In this document: one piece after another, positions 31,871-43,760 of the stretch
Numbering within the stretch: the first letter of the stretch is position 1
Layout of the letters: every line of letters starts with the position of its first letter
Assembly: GCF_000003855.2 (NCBI RefSeq)
Contig: NW_003101676.1
Location: 2,552,796-2,616,795 of the forward strand
DNA: 64,000 nt
DNA from: Blastomyces gilchristii SLH14081
Taxonomy: Eukaryota; Ascomycota; Eurotiomycetes; Onygenales; Ajellomycetaceae
Reading direction: 5' to 3'
The notes under the pieces: generated by a model
Databases searched by the model: none
What the model was told of the DNA's origin: nothing
Seen by the model: only the letters and a program-made list of their open reading frames with translations
Program-made: the position numbers and the translations under genes

Positions 31871-32763
31871 CTAGACTGACTGTGTGACCGTGTCTGAGAC
31901 CAGAACCAGATTTTTTAATAGTTCTATTATCAATTCAACTGATCTCATTACACAGTTTTAATATTAAATAGTTATTATTATTATTATTATTCTTCCATTA
32001 TACTCATATGCAAGCGGAGCTTATGATGAGTCCTTGCGTGATGTTAAATACAGGTCAAGTGTTGGTTATACAGGAGGAAATACAGGTGTTGAGACCACGC
32101 CAAGATAACAAGAACATAGGAAAATACAAAGGAGTGACAATTAGATACATGTGATAATAACTTCCCAGCCCAGAAACATAGAGCGATTCATTGAAGCGAT
32201 TTGTACACCTCTGTATTTATTAGAAACCTGAGGTGCTTGAGTTCCGGATTTAATGTATCCCCTGCGGGTTTCGAACCCACGCGCCTTGGTTTCCCACGTC
32301 AAGGCGCTACCAGGTGGCCGCATTAACCATTCGGCCACCTGGGCAATATTAAATAGTAGTCTTATACTGTTTCAGTGAGACTTACTGTCTACTCTTATCA
32401 CATTTTTCAAATGAGATCATGATTTTCACTTCTCAATTTAAATTATTTTTATTGCTTTAAATGACTTTAAATCTCATTTGACTGTTATCAAAAAGCATTA
32501 CTTTTTAAAAAATTAAAAATAGTCTAAAAAAAACCTTAAAATGTCTAAAAATAGTAACTTTATATCAAGAATGAAACTAAATGAGATTAAATGAAATCAC
32601 TTTCTTATTTTTTTCAAGTCATAGTTTCACTTTAAGATCTGATATATAGTCACTTTACATGTTTTTTTAATAGTCAGTCCCAGCGGAATTCACGTCAAGA
32701 AATGTATGAGATCAGACTAAATGAGATTAAATGTGAAATTTATGATTTCAGTAATCAGTCTAG
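31871..32763 (+). mobile_element. 508-bp MITE, copy 3, with nested SINE B
   Basis: 8-bp inverted ends CTAGACTG and CAGTCTAG; perfect 6-bp duplication CTGTGA (31865-31870, 32764-32769). Subtracting the SINE (372 bp) and its 13-bp duplication leaves exactly 508 bp, the length of the other copies. No reading frame. Confidence 0.9.
31973..32344 (-). mobile_element. SINE B copy (372 bp), nested in the MITE
   Basis: On the minus strand it starts at 32344 with GCCCAGGTGGCCGAATGG, carries B-box-like GGTTCGAAACC near 32267-32277 and ends in an AAT-type tail. Perfect 13-bp duplication AATATTAAATAGT (31960-31972, 32345-32357). It is hardly mutated although its host MITE is AT-rich. The frame at 32141-32338 is simply SINE sequence. 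Confidence 0.92.
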
Positions 32764-33172
32764 CTGTGATAATCTCTCTATTATTATTATTATTATTATT
32801 CTTCAATTATAGATGTATGCAGTCAGAGACTATGACATCTATCTGAGAACTTTTAGTTCTCAGGGTTTTTTCTATGTCTGTAAAGTTAACTATTATACAT
32901 TCATCAATTTCAGATATGCAAAATCAGAAAATTCCAGCTCAGAATACAAAAACTGTTTACAAATTGCAGTGTTTTAACATCTTTTAATACTTTGAAATCA
33001 TTTGACAATATCATGACAAAGGAAAAGAGAAAAAGAACACAGTCTCAAAGATAGACACATTAAATAGATAGATAGAAAGAAATTGAAAGGAAAAGATAAA
33101 GAAAAAGATAAAGTAAAGAGAGACTATAACAAAACAAATTATTAAAAGAGAGTGTATAGCTGTTTTAACAGA

Positions 33173-33736
33173 CTATATCTGATTGATTTCCTCCTCTTCA
33201 TATTCAGATAATTCTGAATTTAGCCATTTTCTTATAGCTGCTTGAGTTTCTGATAGAAAGTCTATTAAGTATTTAATTCCTATCTCAGTTGAGAATAAGA
33301 ATCTTATATTTAATTGATTTAGATCATACTTCTCTTTCAATCTGGCTCTGAGACTATTGTATAATGCACAGTGCATTACAATATGCTCAGAATTCTCATT
33401 TGTATTGCAGAATGAGCATTCTATTGAGTCAAATCTATCATCAAATCTTTGTATATAAGATTTGAAATAGCCATGTCCTAGTTTCAGCTGTATTATAGAT
33501 GAGAATATTTTCTTTTTACATTTAATTGAACAAGATTTCCACTTGGGTTTTGTTTCAAATCTTGAATAATGTATACTCTTCTTTTGTTTCTGCCAGCTTT
33601 CATTCCACTTGTCTAAACAAGATTCTTTTATTTTTCTCTTTATAAAAGACCAGGACACAATTTTTTGAATAGATCTGCTTAATTCTGCACCCTTTTTTGC
33701 AGCTGAATCAGCCAATTCATTGCCATGAATATTCAT
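33173..33736 (-). pseudogene. LINE RNase H end and C-terminal zinc finger
   Basis: Opens with NIHGNELADSAAKKGAEL, the last RNase H block (H...GNExAD), preceded upstream by a TGA at 33749-33751 in the position of the Trp of an HWVPxH motif. The finger ECSFC...EHIVMHC (about 33368-33420) gives a C-x2-C-x7-H-x4-C array, which is typical for the C-terminus of Tad-type ORF2. 187 codons remain; the protein ends in acidic residues. Confidence 0.85.
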
Positions 33737-33892
33737 ATGAGCAGGAACTCAGTGCAGATGAATTATCCGCTTTGATGTTCTTCTCTTTTGAATTTTCAAA
33801 ACAGAGTTTAAGATCAGTTCAAGATTCATTTGATCATTATGAATCTGACTATTTCTAAGTCTTTTTAAAGCAGCTTGACTATCAGAGAATAT

Positions 33893-34558
33893 TCATGCCT
33901 CTTTCAAACAATTTTCTCTTTTATGAGATTTTATTTCAATGAGTTTGAAAGCTTTCACTATTGCAAATAGTTCAGCATCAAAGACTTCACATTCAGAGCC
34001 TAGATTCCAGAAATCTGAGATAAAATTAATATTATCTTCAGTATAAGCAATGCCTGCGCCTAATCTATTCAAGTTCTCATTTTTTGAGTCATCTGAATAA
34101 ATCAGAATAGAGTCTTTTATATTGATTGTAGAAATTCTCTTCAAATGCTGTTCATATTCTTTCTCTTTTGATAGTTCACTTATTTGTAAGTCTATAAGAG
34201 ATTCAAGCTTTTCTCTCCAGAGAGATAACTTCTCATGATCAACTTTTTCAACATTTAAAGAAGAAAATTGATTTTTAATCAGAGAGCATAGTCTGTACAG
34301 TTGAGAAGGCATTTTCTTTGAAGAATTATTTTCATTCCAATCAAGAAATCTATTCCAATCCAGTTCATTTCCAGAGTTAATTGGTGGAAATGAAGAAGAG
34401 ACTCTTTCTCTGATTATATGATTTGAGCTCATCTTTACAACTCTCAGAGCATAGTTCATACAGGCCTTTTCAAATCTAATAGTAGGAGGAGGAATTGAAG
34501 CTTCAATTTCCATTGCTTTAATAGGAGATGATTTGAATGCTTTCAGAATTCTTCTCAA
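33893..34558 (-). pseudogene. LINE connection region and start of RNase H
   Basis: 221 open codons. The end of the frame shows ILIYSDDSKNENLNRLGAGI, the first RNase H block (family pattern YTDGSxxxxxxGAG), and EVFDAELFAIVKAF, the second block with its catalytic D-A-E. The glycine of the first block is changed. It lies between the RT fragment upstream and the finger fragment downstream in one former ORF2. Confidence 0.82.
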
Positions 34559-34801
34559 GGCTCTGTTTTGCAGACTTTGAAAGAGTTCAGTGAAATTCCC
34601 TTGATTATTTCATCAAACTTGAACTCCATAATCAGCTACTGATGTAATACAGGCTATATATAACTGTCTCATAGCCTGGAAGGATAGACCTCTCTCTGTA
34701 TTTGATAGTCTGATTATGTTGTTCAATAGTCTTTCTGCCTTGACAGTTCTTTGTTGAATGTAATATTTAAAATTCAACTTGGAGTTTAACCATACTCCTA
34801 A

Positions 34802-35845
34802 TCATTTGACATTTACACTGGGTTTAATCTCTCTATTTAAAAGAGTTAGAGATAGTTCTTTCTCATTGAATCTAGGAAAGAAATGAATTAACTCAGTTTT
34901 ATTCATATCAAATTGAATTTGATTGATATCTGCTCTAACAAAGATTTCCTTTGCAGCTTCTTCAATTACTTTCAAATTCTCTTTGATAGTTTTTGAGCTG
35001 TAGACTAGATCAATATCATTCACATAACTCAGAGATCGCACTATTCTCATATTTCTATTTTTGAATAGATATGCAGTGTATATTGCAAATAAAATGAGTG
35101 AGATTGAAGATCCCTGTGATACTCCTATTTTTATCTCAGTCTTGTCTTGTTTCATTCCATCAAAGAAGAGCTGTATAATTCTTTTAGACATAAAACAGTT
35201 AACTCATTTTATTAGAGAAAGTGGCAGTTTTAATATCTTCAATGTCTGAATTAACTTTGACTTTGAAACATGATCAAATGCTCCTTTTATATCAATAAAA
35301 ACTGCAGTTGAGACCAGACCCTCATGCTTTGCTATTTGAATATCATGAACAACTGAGAGAACAGTGTCAATTGCAGAGCACTGTTTTCTACCTCCCATTT
35401 GTTCGCTGAATAAAAGAGAATCATCTATAGAGCTTATAAAAGATAGTCGAGTAGCTATTATCTTTTCTAAAACCTTTCCTAGGCAGTTCAATAGAGATAT
35501 TACTCTATATAACTTAGGAATTGAAGTTTTTCTATTAGGTTTTGCAAGAATCACTCCAGTGGCTTCTCTCCAGCATTCAGAATAATATCCATTTTTCAAG
35601 AGATTGAAAAAGAGCTCAAAATATTCATTCTTTAAGTAGGAATATGTATTTTGAATAATCAAGTGATTAATTGAATCAGGACCTGCAGCAGTTTTAACAG
35701 AACTTGAGAAGATAGCTGACTCTAATTCATCTTGTGTAAGATCAGGCCATTCCCAGTCATTTTCATCAATGTAGTTGAGAAGTGATATATTCTCTTCCTC
35801 TGAATCTGAATCTGAATCTGGTGAGTTCTGAAAGAGAATTCTCAT
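34802..35845 (-). pseudogene. LINE reverse transcriptase
   Basis: Two open stretches (35204-35845 and 34802-35191) form one RT. The first has TAAGPDSINHLIIQN, WREATGVILAKPNRK, RVISLLNCLGKVLEKIIATR and VFIDIKGAFDHVSKSKL (the catalytic first aspartate region). The second has GVSQGSSISLILFAIY and SYVNDIDLVYSS, in which YxDD reads YVND. These are the family blocks of the Tad clade. The small break at 35192-35203 is a local stop. Plus-strand frames at 35061-35585 are shadows. Confidence 0.88.
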
Positions 35846-36085
35846 GAAAGCTTGATATTTTTTCTCAAAAGAGTTTGCTGTATATGATTCATTCTGAAAC
35901 TCATATTCTAAGGCTGGAAGTTTTGCTACACTTCTTGTTTTAGTATAGTTAAAAGCTTTAAAAACTTCCTTCTCTTATGCTTCTTCAAGAAATTTATTCC
36001 AGCAGTCTGTTTTAGCTCTTTTAATATCTGAAAAATATTCATTTCTGACAGCTTTGAACTCTTTATCAGAAATTATATCATTCTT

Positions 36086-36571
36086 TCAATCTCTTCTAGT
36101 AGTAGCCAATTGTTTCCTTTTAGATGTGATATTCTCATTCCACCAAGGTTTTGAATACTCAGAAGATTTTCTTTTTGAAATATTATCTCTAACACTTGTT
36201 AGAATAATAGATGTAATAAGCTTCACTCTATTCTCAAGCATTTCATTTGAGATATCTTGACCAGAATTCCAATATAGCTCATTCTGTCTTTCAGATTTTA
36301 ACAGTTTTATGCTTTCTTCAACTGCTTTCCAATCAGCTTTTTCAAAGTTATACTGATTAGAGAGAAGAGGATTTTCACTCATTTGTTTTTCACTCAGTTC
36401 AATATCAAATTGAATAATCTCATGACCTGATTCTGATGTCTCATTTGAATCAATAAACCAGTTTACAAGTCTTCTTTCCATTAGATTTTGTGACATGAAG
36501 GTTAGATCTATAATAGACTTCTGTTTCATGCCTTTTCTAAAGAATGTTTGTTGATCAGACTTATTAACCAA
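36086..36571 (-). pseudogene. LINE APE endonuclease C-terminal part
   Basis: 161 open codons with KSIIDLTFMSQNL near the start and SGHEIIQFDIEL later, matching the final APE endonuclease blocks (SxIDLxxxS ... SDHxxI) with SDH changed to SGH. The N-terminal two thirds of the domain are absent because the element is 5' truncated. About 240 bases with stops separate it from the RT frame. Confidence 0.75.
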
Positions 36572-37347
36572 ATCTATTGAATGCTCAAAGGTTCATTCAA
36601 CTAGATTATTAGCTCTCACTGCTCTCTTGCATTCTGATTGATAATCTCTCTAGATCGCGTGACTCATTACTATATTTCTTACAGAAAGAACATAGAGTTA
36701 TTATATAACTGAATTATAATTGTTTCACTATTTCAATCAGTGAGGTCATCAAGCTGTAAATCATAGTATAATGATAAATGAATGATGAAATCACTGTAAA
36801 TAAGTAATAAACTGAAAAAATCAATTATTATATTAATAATATCACTGAATTTAATCTATATAATTACTAATTCTAAAAACTGTCTTATTCATTCATCAGT
36901 ATTATTCTCTATTAGAAATTATGAACACTTCTATCTAAATTCTCTCAAATTGATTAAACTAAGTTTCTAGTCTTTATTTCTAGTTATATTACTCTCATTA
37001 ATCATATCACTAAACTTGTAAATTGAGGTTTACAGATTAGTTATAATCTGAAAGACACTGTTATCAGTTATCTGATATTTAAGAGTTGAAATTTCAGAGT
37101 GATCAGATACTGAGTATTTAAAAGTCTATATAATTATTAATCTCTGAATAAATCTGAGAATTATTTCATTAACTCTAGCTTACTATTTCAGTGATTATTT
37201 TATAAGTCTGAGAACTCAGAATATTTATCAAGATTAGAAGATTAGAGAAGAAGAAAGAGAAAGAATTAGTAGTAATAATAGAGAGATTAATAAGAATTGT
37301 AGAGAGAGAAAGAGAATTATCACTATTAATAGATTTCTTATCACTAC

Positions 37348-37939
37348 TAGACTGGCCGCCAGAATCATGAATTTCACATTTGATTTCATTTAATCTGATT
37401 TCATACATTTCTTGACGTGAGTCTCACCAGGACCAAGCCTCAAAAAAATCTGAAAATGAATTATTTCTGAGAGAAATGATGTGAAAAATGACCAGATTTA
37501 ATTCAAGAACAGTGAAATGAAAGTAATTTCTCAGAATAAACTGTGAAAGATGATTATTCTTTCAAAATCAGAATGAAACTGAGACTGAAGATTAAAATCA
37601 GTCTTATTCAGTTCATTCGGTGATTGCTTATATAATCAGAATTTGATAATGATTATTGATAATGCTCATGAAATAACTAAATACATTCTTATATAAGTTT
37701 ATTCTTCACTTTCTTATGAAAACTACACTTCTCTGATATACTGTAATCAGAGGTATTAAACTGTCTGATAATTTCATGTTTTACAATCATGAGTTTCTTG
37801 ATTGTTTCTTCTTGTAATTATTTCTGATAATAGTGATAAATATCTTAGCTTGAGTTGAACTTTCACTTCATTCTTACCTCTATTAATGAAATTATCAGAA
37901 TATCACATGTCATCAGTGCAACAGTTGAATATATACTCT
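37348..37939 (+). repeat. 592-bp repeat, tandem copy 1
   Basis: Starts TAGACTGGCCGCCAGAATC. The first ~90 bp are like the end of the 508-bp MITE (TAGACTGGTC...ATGAATTTCA...CATACATTTCTTG), but the rest differs and no inverted partner end is seen. It is followed immediately by a second copy, and a third copy lies at 1-849. Confidence 0.78.
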
Positions 37940-38510
37940 TAAACTGACCAGCAGAACCATGAATTTCACATTTAGTCTCATTTAATCTGATTCTATACAT
38001 TTCTTGATGTGAGTTCTACCAGGACTAAGCCTCAAAAAAATCTGAAAATGAACCATTTCTGAGAGAAATGTCATGAAAAATGACCAGATTTAATTCAAGA
38101 ACAGTGAAATGAGAGTAATTTCTCAGAATAAACTGTGAAAGATGATCATTCTTTCAAAATCAGAATGAGACTGAGACTGAAGATTAATATCAGTCTCATT
38201 CAGTTCATTCAGTGATTGCTTATATAATCAGAATTTGATAATAATTATTAATAACACTCATGAAACAACTAAATACATTCTTATACAAGTTTATTCTTCA
38301 CTTTCTCATGAAAACTACACTTCTCTGATATACTGTGATCAGAGATATTAAACTGTCTGATAATTCTATGTTTTACTATTATAAGTTTCTTGATTGTTTC
38401 TCCTTGTAATTATTCTCAGTGATAGTGATAAATATCTTGACTTGAGTTGAACTTTCACTTCATTCTCACTCCTGTCAATGAAATTGTCAGAATATCACAT
38501 GTCATTAGTG
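37940..38510 (+). repeat. 592-bp repeat, tandem copy 2, split by a gypsy element
   Basis: Begins TAAACTGACCAGCAGAAC. The final bases of the unit (AGTGCAACAG...ATACTCTC) are found at 46787-46815, after the gypsy element. Comparison with copy 1 (CATCAGTGCAACAG at 37914-37927) proves the interruption. Confidence 0.8.
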
Positions 38511-38686
38511 TGTGATTCGGAAGAACATACAACTGTCGGATAATAACACGGCCGCTTCCGAACTAGTGTATGAATGTAAAGAGGGTCATAGCAGCCACTA
38601 ATTAATTTAGTGTATGATATTACAATATATAAGAAGCCGGTGTACACCTGTAATTATACACTGGCTTAAGCAACCTTTGAATCACA
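38511..38686 (+). repeat. 5' LTR of gypsy element 1
   Basis: Contains TTCGGAAG...GGATAATAACACGGCCGC...TTCCGAAC near its start and a TATA-like ATATATAAGAAGCCGG near 38624. The 3' LTR at 46611-46786 has the same length and differs mainly by transitions. Confidence 0.93.
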
Positions 38687-39104
38687 TCTGATAGCATGTC
38701 TAAAAACCGGTGAGAAGCACAGACTTCTTCAGAGCATGATAATTCTGCCTACAAAGTGATTCATAGTTATCATGCCAGTGTGGTTCTAGAACATCTCAAA
38801 AGATAGCATATAAAGAGCAGTGAGTGAAAGAGCATTCAATTGATACTGCTTCACTTGTTGAGGGAAAACTTCATGCCCAGGCAAATGCCATGTATGGGAC
38901 ACGAACAGATGAGGTGTGAGAAAGGGAATAAAAGCAGTGAACCAGATTCAAAGAAGTCTGCTCTCTACTTAAAAGAAGAATAAAAGAGAGAAGTGATCAT
39001 CACCAGAGTCATATAATGATAACAGAAATCATATAATGATATAGTGATATAACAATACAGTGATATAACAATAGATATCATACAATTAACAAGAAATCAC
39101 TGAA

Positions 39105-40400
39105 ATGAATACCTTTTCTAGTCAATACAAATAACACCCTTCTCTGCTATCTGAACTGGAAGGTATGCAGAACCTCTCAGAGAGTTTACTTAAAACAGTA
39201 AGAAAAGCAGCTGAAATCACTGAATCAGAATCAAAGCTTCATACACATACAAGAATTCTAAACAAGATCAAGGCCTTGTGTACACAGTGGCAGGCTGAGG
39301 CAGAAGTCAAACAACAATTGACATTCACTGCAGATCAAGCATTCACTATAAAGAGCTTCACTGACGCAATCACCATCATCAATAAGAATAGAAAAAACCA
39401 GATCTTAGGCCTGCAGCAGAAGATCAAATGTTTACACAGACAGGCAACTACACTGAATCTGAAGATCTCATCACAATCATTCACAATCTCTTTAGAAGTG
39501 TACACATTATCAGAGATCACTGCACAGAATGAGAATCTGAGCATGGAATATATCAAGCTAGAAGATCTGTCAGAGTCATTAAACTTCAATAATGACTGAA
39601 AAAATGATGCTGCAATCAGCTGGCTAAGTCAGATGCAATCATATTATCAGATTAAACATGAACTCACAGACAGACAGTCAACAGAATTTCAACAAGTCTT
39701 AAGATCTGCCGCGTTTCTACATGAAAAAGCAAAGTCATTATAAATAACTGATGAAAAGATGAATCTCACAGACTCAGAGCAATATTCATTTCCATGAACA
39801 TGAAATGAGTTTTTCAAATGAATCTTACACAACTTTGAGAAAGTGAACACATAAGATAAGTGTTATGAACACTTCACTGAGTGTAGACAAGTGAGTGATT
39901 TTACATTATACTTCACACACTTCAGCTTACACTATCTCACATTGAATGAAGAGCTTTCAACATCTTTCTGTTTACAGATCTTCATTCATGATCTTACACT
40001 CAAGTTAAGAGTGGAATGAAAATGCTTAATCTCACAGTCAGGTATAGTGAAGAAAGCATATAATATTCTCATTGTATAAGAACAAGCAAGTCAATTGCAA
40101 CAGAAAATACTGTAATCAAGTATATCTCAGTGAAGAACAAGTAATCAGATTTCTACAACACAAGTCACACACTCAGACATGATGAATCTAGATCTGAATG
40201 TCATCACTAAAGCACTGAATTCTCTGAAAAAGAGATCTTCTGAGTGAAAACCTTGATATTGTGAGCATTGAGCTTGCTTTAACTGTGAATGCTAAAATCA
40301 TGATGCAAAAGATTGCACTCAGTATGCACAGTCAAGAGAAGTAAGAGAGTCAAAAAACTAGCAGAATCAGTGAGCTCAGAGACACTTGCTGATATTCTAT
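39105..40400 (+). pseudogene. Gypsy element 1 gag
   Basis: Likely start ATG at 39105, followed by a TAA at the seventh or so codon where CAA is expected, then 144 open codons (39165-39599) of Gln/Lys/Glu-rich coiled coil. A capsid-like stretch continues with stops. A zinc knuckle CFNCECxNHDAKDC lies at about 40275-40317, its x being TAA in place of a Gln codon. All ligands of the C-x2-C-x4-H-x4-C knuckle remain. The equivalent in element 3 (near 60672) has lost the last cysteine to tyrosine. Confidence 0.82.
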
Positions 40401-40569
40401 AAAAAGTCTTCAAAGTGAAAGAGATGCCTGTGTTAGATGATTCTCTGAATTCTACAAATGCAAAGAAGAAGCAGGCTCTCAAATAAGGTGCAGGTAAGAA
40501 TGATGAAGTGAACACTTCTCTCAATGTTTTAAGGCCTGAAATGTTAATGTATAGAGGGCACTTGAGTAA

Positions 40570-42480
40570 GAATTGAGAGATGACTGTAAAAGTGTTAGCA
40601 GACACAGAAGCTTCTACACAATATATTGATGATTATATAATTCAAAGATTAAAAGAGGTTCACTGAGTGAAGAATCTCTGATACATAAGATTATCTGATA
40701 ACTGATATTTGATATTATCTGCAAGAGTAAGAGTTCCCTTGCACTTCAGAGAATGATCTTACTATATTTGAGCGCGAGAGCTGCAGAATGTGAAATATAA
40801 CCTTATTCTCAGACTCAATTGATTTCAAAGGTTCAATCTACAGATTCAATGATGTACATGTCATATGCAGTTGACTGATAGGAAGAAAACAGTTCATACA
40901 ATTCTATCAACTGATATGAGAAGAATATTCCACACCTCTGATATAGAAGAGTTAAATCTGCTTACACATTAATAAGCAAAGAGAATGATTCACAAGACCT
41001 CATTCAAAAGCATTCTGTATGTCATACAGGACTCAGAAGTGGAGGAAACTAAGATAAAAGATATACAGAAGAACAAGTGTATGAAGAAGCTTCTGAAGAA
41101 GTATGAAAAGATCTTCTGAACAGATCTTTCACTGAAATTGCTGCTGAAATGAGAATTTATACATGAGATTGACACAGAAGACACAAAACCAGTCAATCAA
41201 AATGCATACTCTCTGTCACAAACATATCTTGAAGAACAGAAGTATCAGATCACAGACCTTCTAGAACATGATCTCATACAACTCTTATCAAGCGCGTGGG
41301 GCTTTCCAGTTCTATTCATGAAAAAGACAGGTGAGAAGTGGCAGATGTGTATTGATTATCAAGCACTTAACAAGCTTATGATCAAGAATGAATATTCACT
41401 ATCACAGATTCAACAACAGTTGAATACAGTCAGAAATGCCTGATATCTATCAAAGATCAATCTTCTCTCAGAATACTGGCAGATCTGCATAGATAAACTG
41501 TCAGTCCTGTGAATCATATTTAATATGCAATGAAGGAAGTTCAAATTCCTGGCAATATCATTTGATCTGACAAATGCACTCACTATCTTTCAAACAATGA
41601 TGAATACAATTCTTCATAAACAGAATGAAACCTCATATCTTATATATCTCAATGACATTCTAGTCTTTTCAAACTCATACAACAAATATCTGAAGCATCT
41701 TAATAAAGTGCTTACAACTCTGACAGAGCATAAGCTCTACATTAAATCAATCAAGTGTGTGTTTGAAACAGAAGAGTTGAAGTTCATAGAATATGTAGTG
41801 AGTGATAACTGTATACACCTCATCTCAGAGAAATTGAATGTTATAGTGAATTGACTGTGACTGAGAAATGTACATCATGTACAACAGTTTCTTGAGTTGG
41901 TCTCATACTATCACAGATTTATCAAGGATTTTGCATGAATATCTGCATCACTCTCAGATCTCTTAAGAGAAATGGATGTAAATCTGTAAAAGAAGAAGTT
42001 TTATTCAATCATCTGAAATACTGTGTACAAAGAGGCTTTTCTCACACTGAGAGAACATGTAACAACATTCTCAGTGCTTATTCAATCAGATCATGATAAA
42101 CCTTTCTACATCAAGACAGACATATTTAAATAAGCTATCAGAGACATTCTTCTACAGATGAGCAAGAACAGCAAGCTGCATCTGATGACATATAATAGTA
42201 GAAAACTATCAGACACTAAGCTCAATTACTCAGTGCATGAAAAGAAATTGCTAGCAATCAAGCACACACTGATATTGTGAAATAGATATATCAATAACAG
42301 GTATACAACAACAGTGATCACAGATCATGAAAGTCTCATCTATCTACAATTAATAATAAAATCTTTCAAACACTTAGCACATTGAATCTCAGAGTTTCAA
42401 GTGTACAATCTTCATATTAAATACTGAAAGGAATCAGATGCTGTAGTGCCTGACACAATCAGTCACAGATCTGATTTCAT
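40570..42480 (+). pseudogene. Gypsy element 1 protease, reverse transcriptase and RNase H
   Basis: VLADTEASTQYIDDYI near 40590 resembles a retroelement aspartic protease start (DTGAS changed to DTEAS). RT blocks: KKTGEKWQMCIDYQALNKLM (41320-41380), an interrupted W at TGA 41531-41533 in xxRKFKFLAISFDLTNAL, and YLNDILVFSN (41639-41668) with YxDD changed to YLND. RNase H shows FYIKTDIFK and TYNSRKLS. The family order and blocks are those of Ty3/gypsy. Confidence 0.88.
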
Positions 42481-42556
42481 GAGTGAGAGTTCTGTGAATC
42501 AGGCACAAGAGATGTTTGTGTTAAACACACTGAGAGAATACAAGGAATCAGAATGA

Positions 42557-43760
42557 GTGAATGTCATAATCTCTCACTTGAAGAATGACAAGATATCAGA
42601 TGATAAGCATCTCATAAAAGTAGTAGAAGAGATGCTTCTGAACTTCAAGCTGGGGAAATTGAAAAACAACATTGTGCTTTATCACAATCTAGAATACACA
42701 GAAGCTCTCTATCTAGAACCTCTATTTCAATGTGACTTGATGACTCACATGCACAAGGAATTCAGTCACTTAGAAAGCCCTGAACTCATGAGTGTACTCA
42801 AATCAAGAGTATACTGGCCAAGCATGGCTGAGGACATCCAGGCGTATACTCATGAGTGCCCGAATTGCCAGGTCACAAAAGGATCTAAGAAAGGGTTAGA
42901 ACATGAGAAAGCACAACATCAGGTGAAGTATATAATACAACTGTTCAAATAATGGGGAATGAATCTCATAGACATATTGCTGCGAACATCAAATGGAAAC
43001 TGATGAATAATCACTGCTATTAATTACACTACTGACTGGCCAGTTGCAAAAGCAGTTCCAGAGGTGACAGAGAAGATAATGACAAAGTTTCTACATGATG
43101 AGATCTATATCAACTATGAAATGCTGCGCGAGATTCTAACTGATAACAGTGCAAATCTCATAGAAGAAGTGATGAGGCATTTCATGGACCAGTTACAGAC
43201 AAGATATTATAGAACAATGCTATATCATCTGCAGATGAACAGGAAGATGAAATGCTTGAATGAAATCTTGAGCAACATGCTGATGAAATATCTAGTGAGC
43301 AAGCCTATAAGATTATAAGATGAATATCTCAGTCAGGTGCTATTAGTCATGCAAATTCAGCAGCATGCAGTCTCCAAGTGTTCACCATTCTACCTGTTGT
43401 ATGAATTGCATCCGCGCATCTCAGAGAATGCTTTGAAAAAGGTAGAGAAGGAAACAGCAGTTACAGATGCAGCAGTAGCAGTTGTAAATGCAACAGTCAC
43501 AGACACAGAATTAAGATTGAAAGAGATCAGCTATGCACATGCAAAAGCTAATAAGTTACTTCTGAACTGAGCAATTCAATTGAAAAGAATATGAGACTCA
43601 CTAGTTAAGAAATCAAGTCTCAAGATGAGAATATGAGTTCTCATACACAATGAGAGTTCTGAGAAGTTTCAACCTAGGTGATTTGAGTCATATAAAATAC
43701 TCAAATCACATTCTCTGAGAATGTACACATTGAAAGAACCAGAGAGACAGATCTTACACA
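42557..43760 (+). pseudogene. Gypsy element 1 integrase
   Basis: The 131-codon open part (42557-42952) contains the HHCC zinc domain: HMHKEFSHL and, further on, CPNCQV, with RVYWPSMAEDI between. Core segments ITAINYTTDWPVAKA, LREILTDNSANLIEEV and LQMNRKMKCLNEILSN (to 43318) keep the second catalytic D and an N/E-rich third block. A Thr/Ala/Val-rich linker (about 43440-43570) follows, then a C-terminal part with FQPRxFESYKI and MYTLKEPER. No chromodomain was seen, unlike the element at 17198-24447. Confidence 0.85.

Larger units (their letters stand above)
32781..36638 (-). mobile_element. 5'-truncated Tad-type LINE (3.86 kb), partner of SINE A
   Basis: Flanked by a perfect 14-bp duplication TGATAATCTCTCTA (32767-32780, 36639-36652), which identifies the insertion point in the tandem repeat. 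On the minus strand: end of the APE endonuclease, RT, RNase H, a CCHC-like finger, then a ~390-bp 3' UTR ending in the conserved hairpin and an AAT-type tail (plus strand 32781-33125). This 3' end equals that of the 1.08-kb SINEs. The 5' end is missing: endonuclease starts mid-domain at about 36571. Frames are open over long stretches but broken by stops, several of them TGA where tryptophan is expected, so the copy is dead but younger than the L1-like LINE. Confidence 0.92.
31751..37347 (+). repeat. 804-bp tandem repeat, copy 3, split by a MITE and a LINE
   Basis: The repeat runs 31751-31870, resumes briefly at 32764-32780 and continues 36639-37347. The MITE (31871-32763) and the Tad-type LINE (32781-36638) are separated by their target duplications. 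In its first part, copy 3 is intermediate in decay between copies 1 and 2. Confidence 0.8.

Noticed and set aside
32141..32338. Open frame of 65 codons containing RGFETRRGYIKS, repeated at 26326-26508 and 57045-57383
   Set aside because: All three lie within SINE B copies; the shared peptide is a translation of the tRNA-like head and body, not a gene.
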